DNA of 64,000 bases from Cololabis saira (lineage: Eukaryota > Chordata > Actinopteri > Beloniformes > Belonidae). Made by a program: the position numbers and the translations under genes. The notes beneath the pieces are model-generated. The model searched no databases. It saw nothing but the letters and a program-made list of their open reading frames with translations, and was not told the DNA's origin. How positions within the stretch are numbered: the stretch's first letter is position 1; every line of letters starts with the position of its first letter. The DNA is taken from contig NC_084599.1 of assembly GCF_033807715.1 (NCBI RefSeq), positions 14,358,625 through 14,422,624 of the forward strand, given 5' to 3'. Positions 12,191 through 23,469 of the stretch are shown here, one piece after another.

Positions 12191-12700
12191 TTAAGACTAA
12201 ATACATCAACGTAAATCTTTTTGTCTACTTGTCAAAACTATTCATAGGACAGATTCTCTCAACTGGAATAAATCATATTTATAATAATAATAATATACTG
12301 TGTGTAGTATCTTCTGGAGAAGTGGGTGTAGACATATTCTGAATATTTTTTGACAAAATTATTGGAGGTAAATCATCTTTTCACAAAGAAATAAACACCC
12401 ACTGTGTAACAGTGATGTGTTAAAATACTCTGTTGCATTTACTTCTCAGTCTCTAGGAAGTATGTGGACTGCATCACGAACATCAGCTGCCTGGCTTCAG
12501 GAAGTGAGTGTAATTATGAAATGAGCAATAACTCAATCAGAGCTCCACAGAATAGAGCTCTCTAAATGATTATGTTATTCTTGTAAACGATTCTTATTAA
12601 TCGACCGATCCACTCAAGAACATCAACTAACCTACAAGTCTGAGACACAACTCAGAAGAGAGGCAGAGATTCAACCCACATGTTGGGGTAAATTTCTCCC
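12191..12700. other. Intergenic, no recognised feature
   Basis: AT-rich DNA between the LINE and the hAT relic. It has a short (ATA)n-like run near 12281. Nothing else was seen. Confidence 0.5.
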
Positions 12701-13841
12701 AGCTTCTTCTCATGCAGGTCAGGTCAAGGTCAAAGTTCCATGTTTGTCATATGTTTTGATGGCAGTGGTGGGAAATTCTGCATTTCCTTTGCAAGTGCTG
12801 TGCCATCAACGCCAGGCTGGCTGTCATGGGTTAGAGCAGTACTGAGTGTTTGAATCTTCTGCAGCAGGTCCTCTTCTTCTGAGGTGGAGAAACCGAGGAG
12901 CACCAAACGTGTCGTTCACCTCTCCAAGAGTCTGAAATCCCTCATCAAGCGAGGAGATGGCAGTATCTACGACCACATTAAAAAATGTGGTTTCCTTTTG
13001 TTGGAGTGCATCTTGTATGGGCTCATCTGGAAACTCATAGCCAAAGTGCCCTTTTGTTTGAGTTCAGCCTCCACGTTCATCTCTTCACCCATCCTTTGCT
13101 ATTGTTTGTACATCAGAAAATCCAGTGTTTCTGTACCTGGTGAGGGAATCTCTGGTTTTCTTCAGCAAGTCAACAGCCACATCGAGCTGCATGGAGGGTG
13201 ACTGCATCAGTTTACTGACATGCAGGATCTGGCTGAGAATCTCATACCATCAGTAGTACCACCAGTGTAAAATGACAGAAGTATTTGGATATTTTGATCT
13301 CTGTCACAGTGTGTTCTGTTATTTGTTGCCATGTGAGTATTATGCTCCTGGCTATCCTCGTGGACCTTGAGCAAGTGACTTGCATGTTTCCAGTCCTTTA
13401 TTCCTGCCCTATTCAGTTTGTACTCTCTTTTAGAAAAAAGCTATAATATTTTTTAGAGTACACAAGTCAGTTTCTTCTGACTTTTTCTCCATTGACTCTG
13501 TAAAAATAACCCTGTTGACCCCTCCGTCCATCCTTTTGTTTCGGGAAAATTACGTTTTCTATTTTAAATGGACCACTGTGTACAAACTGTGTTCGTACCC
13601 TATCAGTTAGAGGAGATGGCCAGTGAGCTGGGTCTGTTGGAGGAGGAGCAGCGCCTGATGCTGCTGCATCAGTGCTGGGATGTCCTGCTGATGTGGAAGC
13701 GACAGGAGGATTTGCAGAGGCCGGACTGAGAAATCTCGGCAGCGCATCTGAGGACGGAAGAGGAGTGTGTGACACGAGTCTAATAAACATAATTTCAAGA
13801 AAAAAATTAAATATAAATACAAAACCTAGACATACATGCAC
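12701..13841 (-). pseudogene. Decayed TTF-finger hAT (ZMYM1-like) transposase
   Basis: Two separated minus-strand blocks have the order expected for a hAT-5/ZMYM1-like transposase. The first (13841-13467) has a proline/serine-rich leader, then DPAHWPSPLTDRVRTQFV and FPKQKDGRRGQQGYFYRVNG, the TTF-type finger start, ending at a stop instead of the family's Trp-Leu continuation. The second (about 13020-12765) reads FFNVVVDTAISSLDEGF and LTHDSQPGVDGTALAKEM, matching the segment upstream of the hAT C-terminal dimerisation region. Stops and frameshifts separate them. Non-functional. Confidence 0.65.
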
Positions 13842-14640
13842 GATGTCGACTCTACTGTATAATAAACTTGTACAATGTGCTTTTTCTCAGATGCAAATTA
13901 TATTAGTCAGTCATTTATTAGTTATAATTAACATGTTATTGTCATTACAATGAAATGCTAAGAAAGACTCAGTAAACAGTAAACTGCAGTAAAATATAGC
14001 ATGTGGGAATGTTATGTATAATGACATAACGATGTGTACTTTAACACTGATGAAAAGACACATTATAAACGCACTGTGGACAATATCAACTGTAACAACA
14101 AAAAGCTGGGCGACTGTGGAAAAATGAAGAGTGTTGATTGACTGTTACAAGCTGGGAAACGTGAGATAACCACGTCAATTAACATAACACCTGCTAAGTA
14201 GATCTAATAATCACACATTTGCCTGAGGTAGCTAAGATAAGGCTTGTTGCGTTTATATTCCATAATAAAAGGAGCTTCCGTAACATGAATTGACATTAAA
14301 ACTAAAAGATAGCACTGGCTCTTTATTGATAGCAAACTGTGTTATGCAAACTCTTTAATAACGTCATTAATCATCGGGGGAGTCTGGGCTCCAATATCAC
14401 ATTTTACCTTTTATTTCCTTGAGGTCCTACATGTGTTGTAGGGAGCTCACCAACAACAGTCATGACCATCTGGATCTATTGTAAACTTCAATTATAGCCT
14501 ACTTAATAACATTATCATTATTGTTAATATTATGGTTATTGTTTTTATTAACAATAAGAATAATAATTGTAAATGGCTGTAATTGTATTTATAAATGCAA
14601 CCCCGCTTTTTTTTCAAATTGTTTTCTGTCATCGCTGCGC
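13842..14640. other. Intergenic, upstream of the HIPK-like gene
   Basis: AT-rich with no recognised repeat or gene. Confidence 0.5.
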
Positions 14641-14646
14641 TGTTTA

Positions 14647-14904
14647 GTCACGTGGTCCGATGAGAGCCGCGGTGGGTCACGTGATTTATATTTTTATACA
14701 TATATATATATTTATTTTTTCCACACAATTGCTCTGTGGTCTGTTGAAGTGAAAATGTACACATACAAGCTGAAATATTATTTTGTTTTCTATTTAATTA
14801 CATTTTCTTCAGTTTTAAAAACACAAATCCTTTAAGAACGCAACCCGACTGTGACGTCATACTGCAGCTGTTGACGGCCGGCGAAGATCAAAGGCAGTCA
14901 CGTG
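14647..14904 (+). promoter_or_regulatory. Three GTCACGTG boxes and one CRE upstream of the HIPK-like gene
   Basis: GTCACGTG, an E-box of the USF/MiT-TFE type, occurs at 14647-14654, 14676-14683 and 14897-14904. A perfect CRE, TGACGTCA, lies at 14852-14859. All lie within 340 bp of the start codon at 14982, in an otherwise AT-rich background. That they form a promoter is inference from position and clustering. Confidence 0.45.
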
Positions 14905-14981
14905 CACAAACCTGTTCACCGTGAGATTATCTGGAGACGGTTTGCATTTGTTTTTGACACGAAAACCTTTAAATTGTAGAA

Positions 14982-16706
14982 ATGAAGTCCAACAGAAGTT
15001 CTACATCAGATTCACTGTTTAATATTCAACTGAAAGAAGTTCTCTGTGGATCTTCCAGTTACCTGGTCGATAAGTTCCTTGGTGAAGGAACTTTTGGAAA
15101 AGTGGCCAGGTGTAAAAACCTGAAAACACGAAAATATGTGGCTGTCAAAGTAATGAAAGAAGAAGACGCTAAATCAGGCCGGAGAGAAGCCAAGACACTG
15201 AAAAAACTGAGAAAACTTGATCCTGACAAGAGCAATTTGCTCAAGTTCACAGAACATTTCACTTATAGGAATCATTTTTGTTTGGTCTTAGAAATGTTGC
15301 ACGTGAGTTTGTGTGATTTCATGGCAATCAGGAATTATGCTCCTCTTAGCATTTGTGAAATTAGACCGATTGCTCAGCAGATGCTCGTCGCCCTCAAAGC
15401 TTTAAAAAGCATAAATCTGGTTCATGCTGATATTAAACCAGACAACATCATGCTTGTTAACCATCATTCACAGCCCTTCAAGGTGAAGCTGATAGACTTT
15501 GGTCTTGCCGCTGGGGCATCGAACCTGTGGAAGAAAGGGATTGTTCAAAACCTTTCCTACAGGGCCCCAGAAGTCCTGCTAGAACATCCCACCTTGGATG
15601 AAGGTGTCGATATGTGGCCCCTCGGCTGCGTCTTGGCCTTCTTGTACCTCGGACAACACTTGTATCAAATGGAAAGTGAATATGAGGCCATGAGGGTGAT
15701 GGTGCAACTGAACGGTCAACCTGACCATGATTTTCTGGACAAGGCAGCCAACACCTGTCGCTACTTTAATCTGGTCAGGAAGGATTCTCGTCGTGCGTGG
15801 TGGCTGAAATCTCCTAAACAATACTCACAGATAACAGGACAGAAAGTTAAAAACTATGGTGGTCTTTCTTCAAATATGTTCTCTCTGGATCACCTGATGG
15901 CAATGCAGCCACGAAGAATGAACCCTGTTTGTCGTGAAGACACGAAAGCATTCATCAGTCTCCTGAAGCAGATGTTTGCAATTAATCCACGAAAACGGAT
16001 CACCCCAAGTGAAGCTCTTGAGCATGAGTTCATCACGATGAAACACCTTCTTCTTGCTGATGATCAACGTTATATGATCTCAGCAAAGACTTTAATGACA
16101 GTGTGTCACTTTAATGAAAGAAAGTGGACTTTAGTTAAACGTGAAAAGGAAAAGGCTGGAACCTCTGGTAGCTATGGTAGCAGCTGTCACAAACCAGCAG
16201 CATCAGCAGCCAGCTTTAAGGGGAAAACCACCAATGAGGGGAGTGTCAGAGTCGCAGCTCTGCAGAAACAAGAAAACATCACAGCTTCTGGGAAAACTAA
16301 AAAAGTGGCAGGTAGAGACAAAGCACATGGACCCAGATTCAATCAAGAGGAAGGGCCATCAGCTGTGATCCGAGTCAAGAAAGACAGTTCTAAATGGTTT
16401 GTTGTCAACAATGGATCAAATGAAGGCAGCTCCAATAAAAGAAAAGCGACATCTGAAGAAGGAACTTGCAAGAAAGTCAAGCACGATGACTTTAAACCAT
16501 TACTTCCTAAATATGCATCAAACGATGTGAGCTCCATCAAAGATGCAACATCTGTACGGAGAACTGTGATAAAGATCCGGAGAGACGCCTCTGAATGGTT
16601 TGTTGTCAACAACAATGGATCAAATGAAGGCAGCTCCAATAAAAGAAAAGCAACTAATGTTGAAGAAACTTGCAAGAAAGTCAAGCTTGACGACTCTAAA
16701 ACATAA
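14982..16706 (+). CDS. HIPK-like protein kinase, single exon
   Basis: A 574-aa serine/threonine (DYRK/HIPK branch) kinase. Residues 25-350 form the kinase domain: glycine loop GEGTFG (34-39), catalytic Lys56 in VAVK, Glu69, catalytic loop HADIKPDN (148-155) with the HIPK-typical HAD in place of HRD, DFG (172-174), and YRAPE (193-197). The activation loop reads GIVQNLSYRAPE, so the first tyrosine of the usual HIPK YxxxxYYRAPE loop is missing. That tyrosine is autophosphorylated in HIPK2, so activation may differ. From about residue 462 the tail consists of two copies of a ~67-residue repeat with IRxxxDxSxWFVVNN and the basic NKRKAT..CKKVK, a likely nuclear signal. No intron is visible, consistent with the many single-exon HIPK-like copies in fish or with retroposition. 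Homeobox-interaction and PEST regions of true HIPKs are absent, so substrates are unknown. Confidence 0.85.
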   Translation: MKSNRSSTSDSLFNIQLKEVLCGSSSYLVDKFLGEGTFGKVARCKNLKTRKYVAVKVMKEEDAKSGRREAKTLKKLRKLDPDKSNLLKFTEHFTYRNHFCLVLEMLHVSLCDFMAIRNYAPLSICEIRPIAQQMLVALKALKSINLVHADIKPDNIMLVNHHSQPFKVKLIDFGLAAGASNLWKKGIVQNLSYRAPEVLLEHPTLDEGVDMWPLGCVLAFLYLGQHLYQMESEYEAMRVMVQLNGQPDHDFLDKAANTCRYFNLVRKDSRRAWWLKSPKQYSQITGQKVKNYGGLSSNMFSLDHLMAMQPRRMNPVCREDTKAFISLLKQMFAINPRKRITPSEALEHEFITMKHLLLADDQRYMISAKTLMTVCHFNERKWTLVKREKEKAGTSGSYGSSCHKPAASAASFKGKTTNEGSVRVAALQKQENITASGKTKKVAGRDKAHGPRFNQEEGPSAVIRVKKDSSKWFVVNNGSNEGSSNKRKATSEEGTCKKVKHDDFKPLLPKYASNDVSSIKDATSVRRTVIKIRRDASEWFVVNNNGSNEGSSNKRKATNVEETCKKVKLDDSKT

Positions 16707-16860
16707 CCTGCTGAATATGGATCAAATGATGTGAGCTCCATCAAAGAAGATGCAACATCTGTACGGAGAACTGTGATAAAGATCAAGAGAGACTCCTTTC
16801 AAAGGTTTGTTGACAACAATGTGTGAAAGGAAAGCAGATCCAATAATCAAAAAGCAACAT
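16366..16860 (+). repeat. ~200-bp coding tandem repeat, 2.5 copies, running past the stop
   Basis: Units start at gtgat(cc/aa) at 16366, 16566 and 16773, giving lengths of 200 and 207 bp. The first unit is entirely coding. The second contains the stop TAA at 16704, aligned to a sense codon in the first. The third is a degraded partial unit in the 3' UTR, with an in-frame TGA at about 16824. Confidence 0.85.
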
Positions 16861-16984
16861 CTGACCCAAGATGTGTAAAGGAAGACCAGCAAGATATCTT
16901 TCAAAAAACTGTCTGCCACTAATAAAATCATATAAAGGCATTTCCTGTGTAGAGAAAATATCTCCAGCGATAAGAACCGTGAGC

Positions 16985-17551
16985 AAAGAACAGCAGGATG
17001 AAGAAGCAAGGCAGCTGACTGAGAGATTAAGGGATGAAGTGAAACTCTTCAAAAAGACATGTTTTAAGTGAGCGGCAGGTTCTTCTCTCGGATGTTCAAG
17101 CCCCATCCAGCAGAAGAAACAGAAATAAACTAACAAAACTCAACATGATCCACTGGGCGGTGCCTCTCACCCTTCTTCTCTCCTCTTCCCTTCTTCTCTT
17201 CTCCTTTTCCATTTTTATTTATTATAAGTATCTCATAGCCATCATTTTTGTCCATCGTTCCTATAGTTTCTTGCGCTGGCCCCCTTTTTTTTCTCTTTTG
17301 TGCATGTTTGCAGGCGGGAGCTTCAGGAGCTGCGTGCTGGCCTGCGGCCCCCCCCTCTGGTCATCCCGCTGCTGCTTCCACCTGCCTGCAGTCCTCCCCC
17401 CCAAAGACCAGCAGGATGAAGAAGCAAGGCAGCTGACTGAGAGATTAAGGGATGAAGTGAAACCCTTCAAAAAGACACGTTTTAAGTGAGCGGCAGGTTC
17501 TTCTCTTGGATGTTCAAGCCCCATCCAGCAGAAGAAACAGAAAAAAACTAA
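16985..17551 (+). repeat. ~150-bp direct repeats flanking an L2 3' fragment
   Basis: The 3' UTR segment 16985-17133 recurs at 17403-17551 with only a few substitutions and a constant 418-bp offset. Both copies contain aagcaaggcagctgactgag. Between them lies an L2 3'-UTR fragment (17134-17402) that begins tgatccactgggcggtgcct, also seen at 29881-30000, 31836 and 51254. The arrangement looks like an L2 insertion with a very long target duplication, or a local duplication broken by L2. Confidence 0.8.
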
Positions 17552-17740
17552 TTCAACACACACCAAGAAGATGACCTGCATCTACAAACATTTCCATTAA
17601 CAACACATTCCTGTTTCTACAATTACACACATCTTTTTTTGTTTGTTTGTTTTTTTCTCGTATACACTTTTCATATATTCATTGTGTAAAGCACCTTGAC
17701 TCACCTTGTTGCTGAAATGTTTTGTATAAATAAACTTGCT
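17552..17740 (+). terminator. Probable 3' end of the HIPK-like transcript (AATAAA)
   Basis: AATAAA occurs at 17729-17734, after a stretch resembling the common fish repeat tail (agcaccttgactc ... tataaataaacttgc). It is the first good polyadenylation signal downstream of the kinase stop, so the 3' UTR would be about 1 kb. Confidence 0.45.
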
Positions 17741-19331
17741 TTGCCTTAAATGACTACAGATTTGTGAAACCAAAATTTCAGGTTCATTTTGACATTAAGG
17801 ACATTTCTGTCATTGTGCGTCTCCATGACGACAGTGAAAATGATCACGGTGCTGCATGTAGCATCTTTTATTATCCTTTCCCACCATCATGAGAGGTCAC
17901 CAAGTGGAGTTTGTGCAGCGGTGTAAGTACCCTGGGTCTCCAATCATTAATAAACTACATGTTAAGATAACTCTGACATGCTGTTAAGAAGGGTCAGCAG
18001 TATTTAATCTGCTTTTATGTTTCTCTTTCTTATGTATTCTCCATTTTTCTGCAAAACCATGTCACTATTGGGACAAAAAGAAATGTAGTTAAATAACTTT
18101 AGATGGTAGTTTTGGTAGTTGGTAAATGTTCCTCTTTGCAGCTGATATATTTACTTTCTGAACCTCAGCTGGTGAATGTGGAGACAATATTTTTAGAGGA
18201 TTTTTAGATGGATTATTGATAATTAATCATTAAGATCTCTTTTTCATCCTGTGGAATTTAATCATTTTAACCAGGATGACTTGAAGCGATGAGCTGACTT
18301 GCACTGTTCAGAAGCTGCCAGCAGGGGACGCACTTTATTGCAGTCAAAGTAATTATATTGAAAGTAATGAAGTGAACAAAATGATGTTTGGTGTGGGATC
18401 AGTCCAGTGGCTCCTCCACCTCAGACCAGGACTGCAGTCTCTCTTTGTGTGCAGGAAATCATCTCAGGGATCAAACCATCAGACTAACACACACCTGCAG
18501 CTGTTGATGAATACAGGTAGACCTCAGGAAGCCAATCATATCTACAGCTATGTGAGGTTATAAACAGTTGAGTTGAGGAACGAATCCCATTGAGGGGTAG
18601 AATAAGTTGTTATCTGACAGTATGTGGAAAAAGAAGCCTTATTATCTTAACAATGAAGTTGTTGGAGTTAATAGAGATTCAGGTGGTCTGGAGATCTTAC
18701 ACTTTCATATGCTGAGCAACAGGTTTAAAATAAGGTTAATTTACCACAATATTTACAGATTTACAACAATTCATGAACAACACGATCACATAAAGAAGTG
18801 CAAACAAAAGCTTTCGTGCAGCAGCTCCCCTTAAATGGACAAAGCAGTAATCATGTGACAACCATTCCTCTCTTTTTTGACTCATACAACTGTGTCCAGG
18901 TCACCGGGTCAGATTTAATTTCTCAGTTTGTGCTTTGTTAGTGCACTACTTCAAAAACACTTGACCGCTCTCAGACCTCCAACTAAACCTTCCACCAGGC
19001 AACACTTCATCCCTGCCGCTGAGCTGTTCTCAGTTTTTCATTAACTTTGACTAATTGAATCATTTGATCAGTTATTGAAATGAAATCAGGTGAGCAGGTT
19101 TTAGAGAAGCGTCATTAAGTGATGGAAACATTTCACTACTTGATGACCACAACATGGACAAAGAGCTAAAAAGAAAGTGATTTGTTCATGTGTTTTAATC
19201 AAGTTTAATGTGATTTTTTAATACCCTGATGAACCTGAGCAGCATTGCTTCTTTCTATCCAACCAGATGGTTTGTGTTGACTTCTTTTGAGAGTTGATCA
19301 TTCAAATTACTTTAAATCAATAATGCTCACG
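17741..19331. other. Intergenic, no recognised feature
   Basis: No gene or classifiable repeat was recognised. The only frames are short and lack splice or motif support. Confidence 0.5.
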
Positions 19332-19560
19332 TCAGAGCTGTCTGGATTTAGGAGGCCGGTACATTCGCTCAAACTGGGGGAAGATCACCTTGCGTGCTCC
19401 ATCCCAGGTCCCTGGTCCCATCAGCTTGTACTGGTAAGCAGTGACCGGGCCCCAGAATATCCTCTTAGACAGCAGGTAGTCTGGGAAGAAGAGCCACAGG
19501 AGACCGCACTCCCATGACCTTCACCAACTCCATGTACCCAAGTCAACGTGCAGCGGTGTC
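19332..19560 (-). pseudogene. FMO terminal-exon relic (second FMO copy)
   Basis: In one minus-strand frame the sequence reads LLWLFFPDYLLSKRIFWGP, then VTAYQYKLMGPGTWDGARKV and FERMYRP, ending at a TGA (19334-19332). This is the conserved C-terminal block of FMO proteins and aligns with [18 protein letters not shown] of the intact gene, but it is clearly a different paralogue. Upstream, GYMELVKVMGVRS, the residues preceding this block, lie in a different frame, so a frameshift has broken it. No other exons were found, and the (AT)n tract at 19620 follows. It lacks the C-terminal membrane tail. Confidence 0.75.
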
Positions 19561-19616
19561 AGCTCTGACACAACGTAGCTGGAGGGAAAAGAGGAATGAT
19601 TCTGTTGGTGAGCATT

Positions 19617-19619
<3 letters not shown>

Positions 19620-19684
<65 letters not shown>
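19620..19684. repeat. (AT)n microsatellite
   Basis: About 32 uninterrupted AT dinucleotides. Confidence 0.97.
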
Positions 19685-19687
<3 letters not shown>

Positions 19688-19954
19688 AGGAGGACTTTAT
19701 ATATCAGTCTTTTGATCTGCCACAATAAAGTAATTAATTTGAAGGGAAAACACCTCAAGTTGAAGGCTTTTCTCTGCAATTTTTAGGTGTGATTAAAAAA
19801 ATTGATTAATTAATTTCAGATCTTAATTAATTGCAAAAAAAATGTAATCGCTTGTCAGCACTAATTTTTCATTCCACCAACTTAAGTTTTGGTGTCAATT
19901 CTTAAAATACAAAAGAAAAAAGGTGTAATGAGGCACTAACGCTGAATACAAACA

Positions 19955-20428
19955 TTTACAAACCTGTACAAACCCACAACTTTCACCAAACACAACACAC
20001 AACAAGGAACGATATCCATAATGCAAGGCAGTCAACACAACTAGTGCACGCTACGTTTTCTTTTACAGCTTAAATTGGAGGAAATGCCGCTAAACAAATT
20101 ATTTTTCCAGGCTGCAACTTCTAACAGGAGCGTATCGAGGTCACGGTCGAATTTTCTTTTCTTCATTTTTTTCCCCACTTGCTTTTGTAAGTTCCTTATT
20201 TGGATGAGTGGTTTTTCATGGATATTTATCCTCATTATCATATTCAAATTGGTCTACTTGAGGGAGGAGACAGGGAGGAGTGTCGTGCTCCCACGTCCAC
20301 GTGGGTTGTGATGTTCAAATGAAACGTGCGTGGATTTGAACATCTGAATTATTTTTTGCATACGCAAGATTTCCATGCAAGGATTGCATGATAAAATCAA
20401 CGCACTCTTTGTACACGAGGCCCCAGAT
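19955..20428 (-). mobile_element. Harbinger-type element remnant with Myb-like ORF
   Basis: A minus-strand frame (20247-20041) encodes RKFDRDLDTLLLEVAAWKNN followed by LFSGISSNLSCKRKR. This resembles the Myb/SANT-like DNA-binding protein that accompanies Harbinger transposases in fish. The right edge ends gtacacgaggcccc (20415-20428), which on the opposite strand is the GGGGCCTCGTGTAC-type terminus of such elements. The left terminus was not found, and 19955 is approximate. No nuclease domain is present. Confidence 0.55.
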
Positions 20429-22475
20429 GCCAAGAAACCACCTTAACATCCACTTCTGATTTAGTCTCATCAAATACAAAGATCATAAATAAGATGTCTA
20501 TAAATGATGAAGAATGACTCTGTTTATGGTCAAATCTGAAATAAATACTCCTTCTGAACTGACTTCATGAAAGAGGATGACCAACCACAGTGTGAGTTAA
20601 CTGGAAAGCATCACCACCTTGTGGTTTCTCTGTGTCACTGCTGCCCCAAACCCCCCAAGAGCATGTTCAGCGTTGTGGGAGTAACTGTGGAGTCCAGTAA
20701 ATCCAGTAAGGTTTTATTACTCAGGAGGCTCTTTGCGTGTGGGACAAGATAAACAATAAAGAAAAGTTAATTATTTTCTGTGTTTCAATTTACTTCATCT
20801 TATTTTTAAATAATATCCTGTGACAGGCCCGGACCAAAGAACAACCCGTCTCTTTATAACTGACAGATGAGTGGAGTTTTCAAGTATCTATTTCAGACAT
20901 GTGGATGTCCATGTTCAAATCTGACAGGTTGGTTGAGTTCATTTATCCTCTCTGCCTTTGAAAAAAAGTAAGGCTGACAGACGGCTTTATGTTTTTATTA
21001 ATCCTTTTATGCATGGTTATGATAAAATGGTTAAGACGGAAATTCTCTGGTACTAACTTTCGATGTTGATGGGATATATAACTGCTGGGTGACGGTGGAA
21101 GGAAATCAAACCAAGCACAAAGAAAAGAAAGTAATTGCAACAACAATATATTTACAACACAGATAAGAGGTCTAAGTGGGTTTTTAAAGTGACTGATCTT
21201 AAAAAGGTTAGTCAGCGACCAAAACAGGGCGGAAAAGAAATGCCAGTGAAGTCTTTGAACTCTAAGTATGATCTGAACTTGCTCTATTCATGGACATGGG
21301 TTCATCATAAACAATAAATCACACTTGCCACATTACAGGTAGCGACAACTAGCTTCCATCCCATTCTCCTACGAGCTTCAGTAAATTATGCACACTTCTA
21401 TTCATGTGCTCTCATGGTGGAGAGATGTTTAGTTCAGGTGAAACGTCTTCCACTTGGCATGGCATTTAGTTTGCCATCAGTCTGTGTGTCACGCTGAACA
21501 ACATGAAACCTTCAGCTCCCACCAGGGAAGGTACTGGAGGTCAAAGTAAAGTGTTTATAATGCAGCAGCTGCTCGTGGTAGGGTATATTTTAAAGGTTTC
21601 AACCTGCCTGTCATATAACAGCAATAACTTGAATTACTATATATAAATCCCTTTATGATATCACTATAAAATATTAAGAAATGTCACAAAAGATAATAAT
21701 AATATGAAATGTTATCATCTGTCATTGCAACTATGCAGTATTGCAGTATTCATTGTGAACACTGGGGGGCACTGTAAGCACACAAAACATCCCGATAGGC
21801 CTCTTGAGCGCATCTCTAGTTGTATTCGTTATTTCATAAGTACTATCATTTCTATATTTAATTAATTTCATTTGAAAACATTAGGTTATTTATAAAGATT
21901 TAATTTCAAACAGCATCAGCTTCTAAAATATAATATAACACTAAACCACCTACATGAATCAAACATATTAAAACACGGGATCACTGACCACGTGAGACCT
22001 TTACAACATCCTTACACTTTACACATGTACAGTAACAATACAATACAGTGAGGCTTCCAAAGACCTACCTATACTTTTTAGATGTTAATAGCAATACTAC
22101 ATGTTGATAATCGATTGTCAATTTCACTTAGAGCAGAAAAAAAATCTGGCTTGCTTCCTTGCAAGACTCTAAAGATCCTGCCAAACATTCACAAGTCAGA
22201 AGAAAGCAGAAAGGGTACTGGTCTTGTCCTGCAGACTAACAACCAGATATTTCCCAGAAAAGCTGCTGCAGACCAAACACTCAGCTAAAAGTCTAATTCA
22301 AAAAATAAAATGAAGTCACTGGTAGTTTATTAAGACACTTCAGCTGTGATTGATGGATCAAACATTTCAGTAGTCATTCAGTATATTCAGATAGTCAGCT
22401 GACCACATACGCTGTGCTTCATTTACCTCTGAAATCATTTATCAGAAGTTAAAATAATGTCCCACCCGAGTTGCT
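20429..22475. other. Intergenic, no recognised feature
   Basis: About 2 kb with no gene, tandem array or terminal inverted repeat that I could recognise. Only short unsupported frames occur. Confidence 0.5.
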
Positions 22476-22964
22476 ATGGACGCTCGAAAGAAAGTCACAT
22501 TAAACCTTTTGATGAAACATGTTTACCATGACCCTTTCCAACAGTTGCACTTGACACTGCTGCTCCTAGAGTCATTATCATCATGCGGCGTCCCGCAAGG
22601 TTCTATTCTAGGCCCACTTCTTTTTTCATTATATATGTTGCCACTTGGGTCCATTATAGCCAGACATAACTTATCATTTCATTGTTATGCAGATGATCTA
22701 CAGATCTATCTGCCACTGAAGCCTAAAGTCACTAGTGCACAAAGCTCCCTGCTGGAATGTATAGCTGACATCAAGCAGTGGTTGGCACACAATTTTTTAC
22801 ATTTAAATGAGGACAAAACGGAGTGCATTTTGTTTGGCGACACTGTGACGGCTGACTTTGGCGCTTTGTCCGGATCTTTTAGTCCCAAAGTTAGGAACCT
22901 GGGAGTTATTTTTGATAGCTTTTTAAAATTTGACCGACAAGTGGACAATGTTATGATGTTGTGA
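22476..22964 (+). mobile_element. L2-type LINE reverse transcriptase fragment
   Basis: An open frame carries [36 protein letters not shown] (catalytic YADD), [17 protein letters not shown] and [15 protein letters not shown]. These are RT motifs of the L2 clade, related to the copy at 33073-33420. Neither the 5' endonuclease nor the 3' UTR is present, so it is a truncated dead copy. Confidence 0.85.
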
Positions 22965-23460
22965 CAGTTCGTTCACCTGCAGCGTCCAAAAAAAAGCTGC
23001 GTCCAATCAATAACATGTACTGAACTCTAACATACTGCCCCCCCCCCTCCCCCGTTGGAAACGAATAGGAAATAGAGAAAAGAGTTTTCCACTCGCTGTT
23101 TTAATTCCCAATTTCGATTTTCAAACACATCAATGAAATCGGAAAACGGAAAACGGTTAATGGATAATGGATAACGGATAAAGATCCGTTTTCCATTTTT
23201 TATTATCAAAACAAAAGATGGGAAACGGATTATTTTGGATTATTTCTCTATTTTTATTTTGTCATTTCAAAACAAAAAACGGATGGCCGCGAAGTACACG
23301 GACCCTCATCTGTTTCGAAGCATTTAACTGTGTAAGACAGACAGATGTAGCATCACTGTAAATTACAGGGAGACGATGAAAGCCAACCTGGACGTGGGAG
23401 AAAGGACAACATTTCCAAACCTTCAGAAAGGAAACAGTGAGCAAGAATCCCTGGATATTT
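22965..23460. other. Low-complexity and quasi-repetitive DNA
   Basis: It contains a C-tract near 23038 and a run of overlapping ggataa/ggaaaacgg motifs at 23130-23240 that read like a decayed simple repeat or transposon end. No gene was recognised. Confidence 0.4.
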
Positions 23461-23469
23461 GTATCGGAT

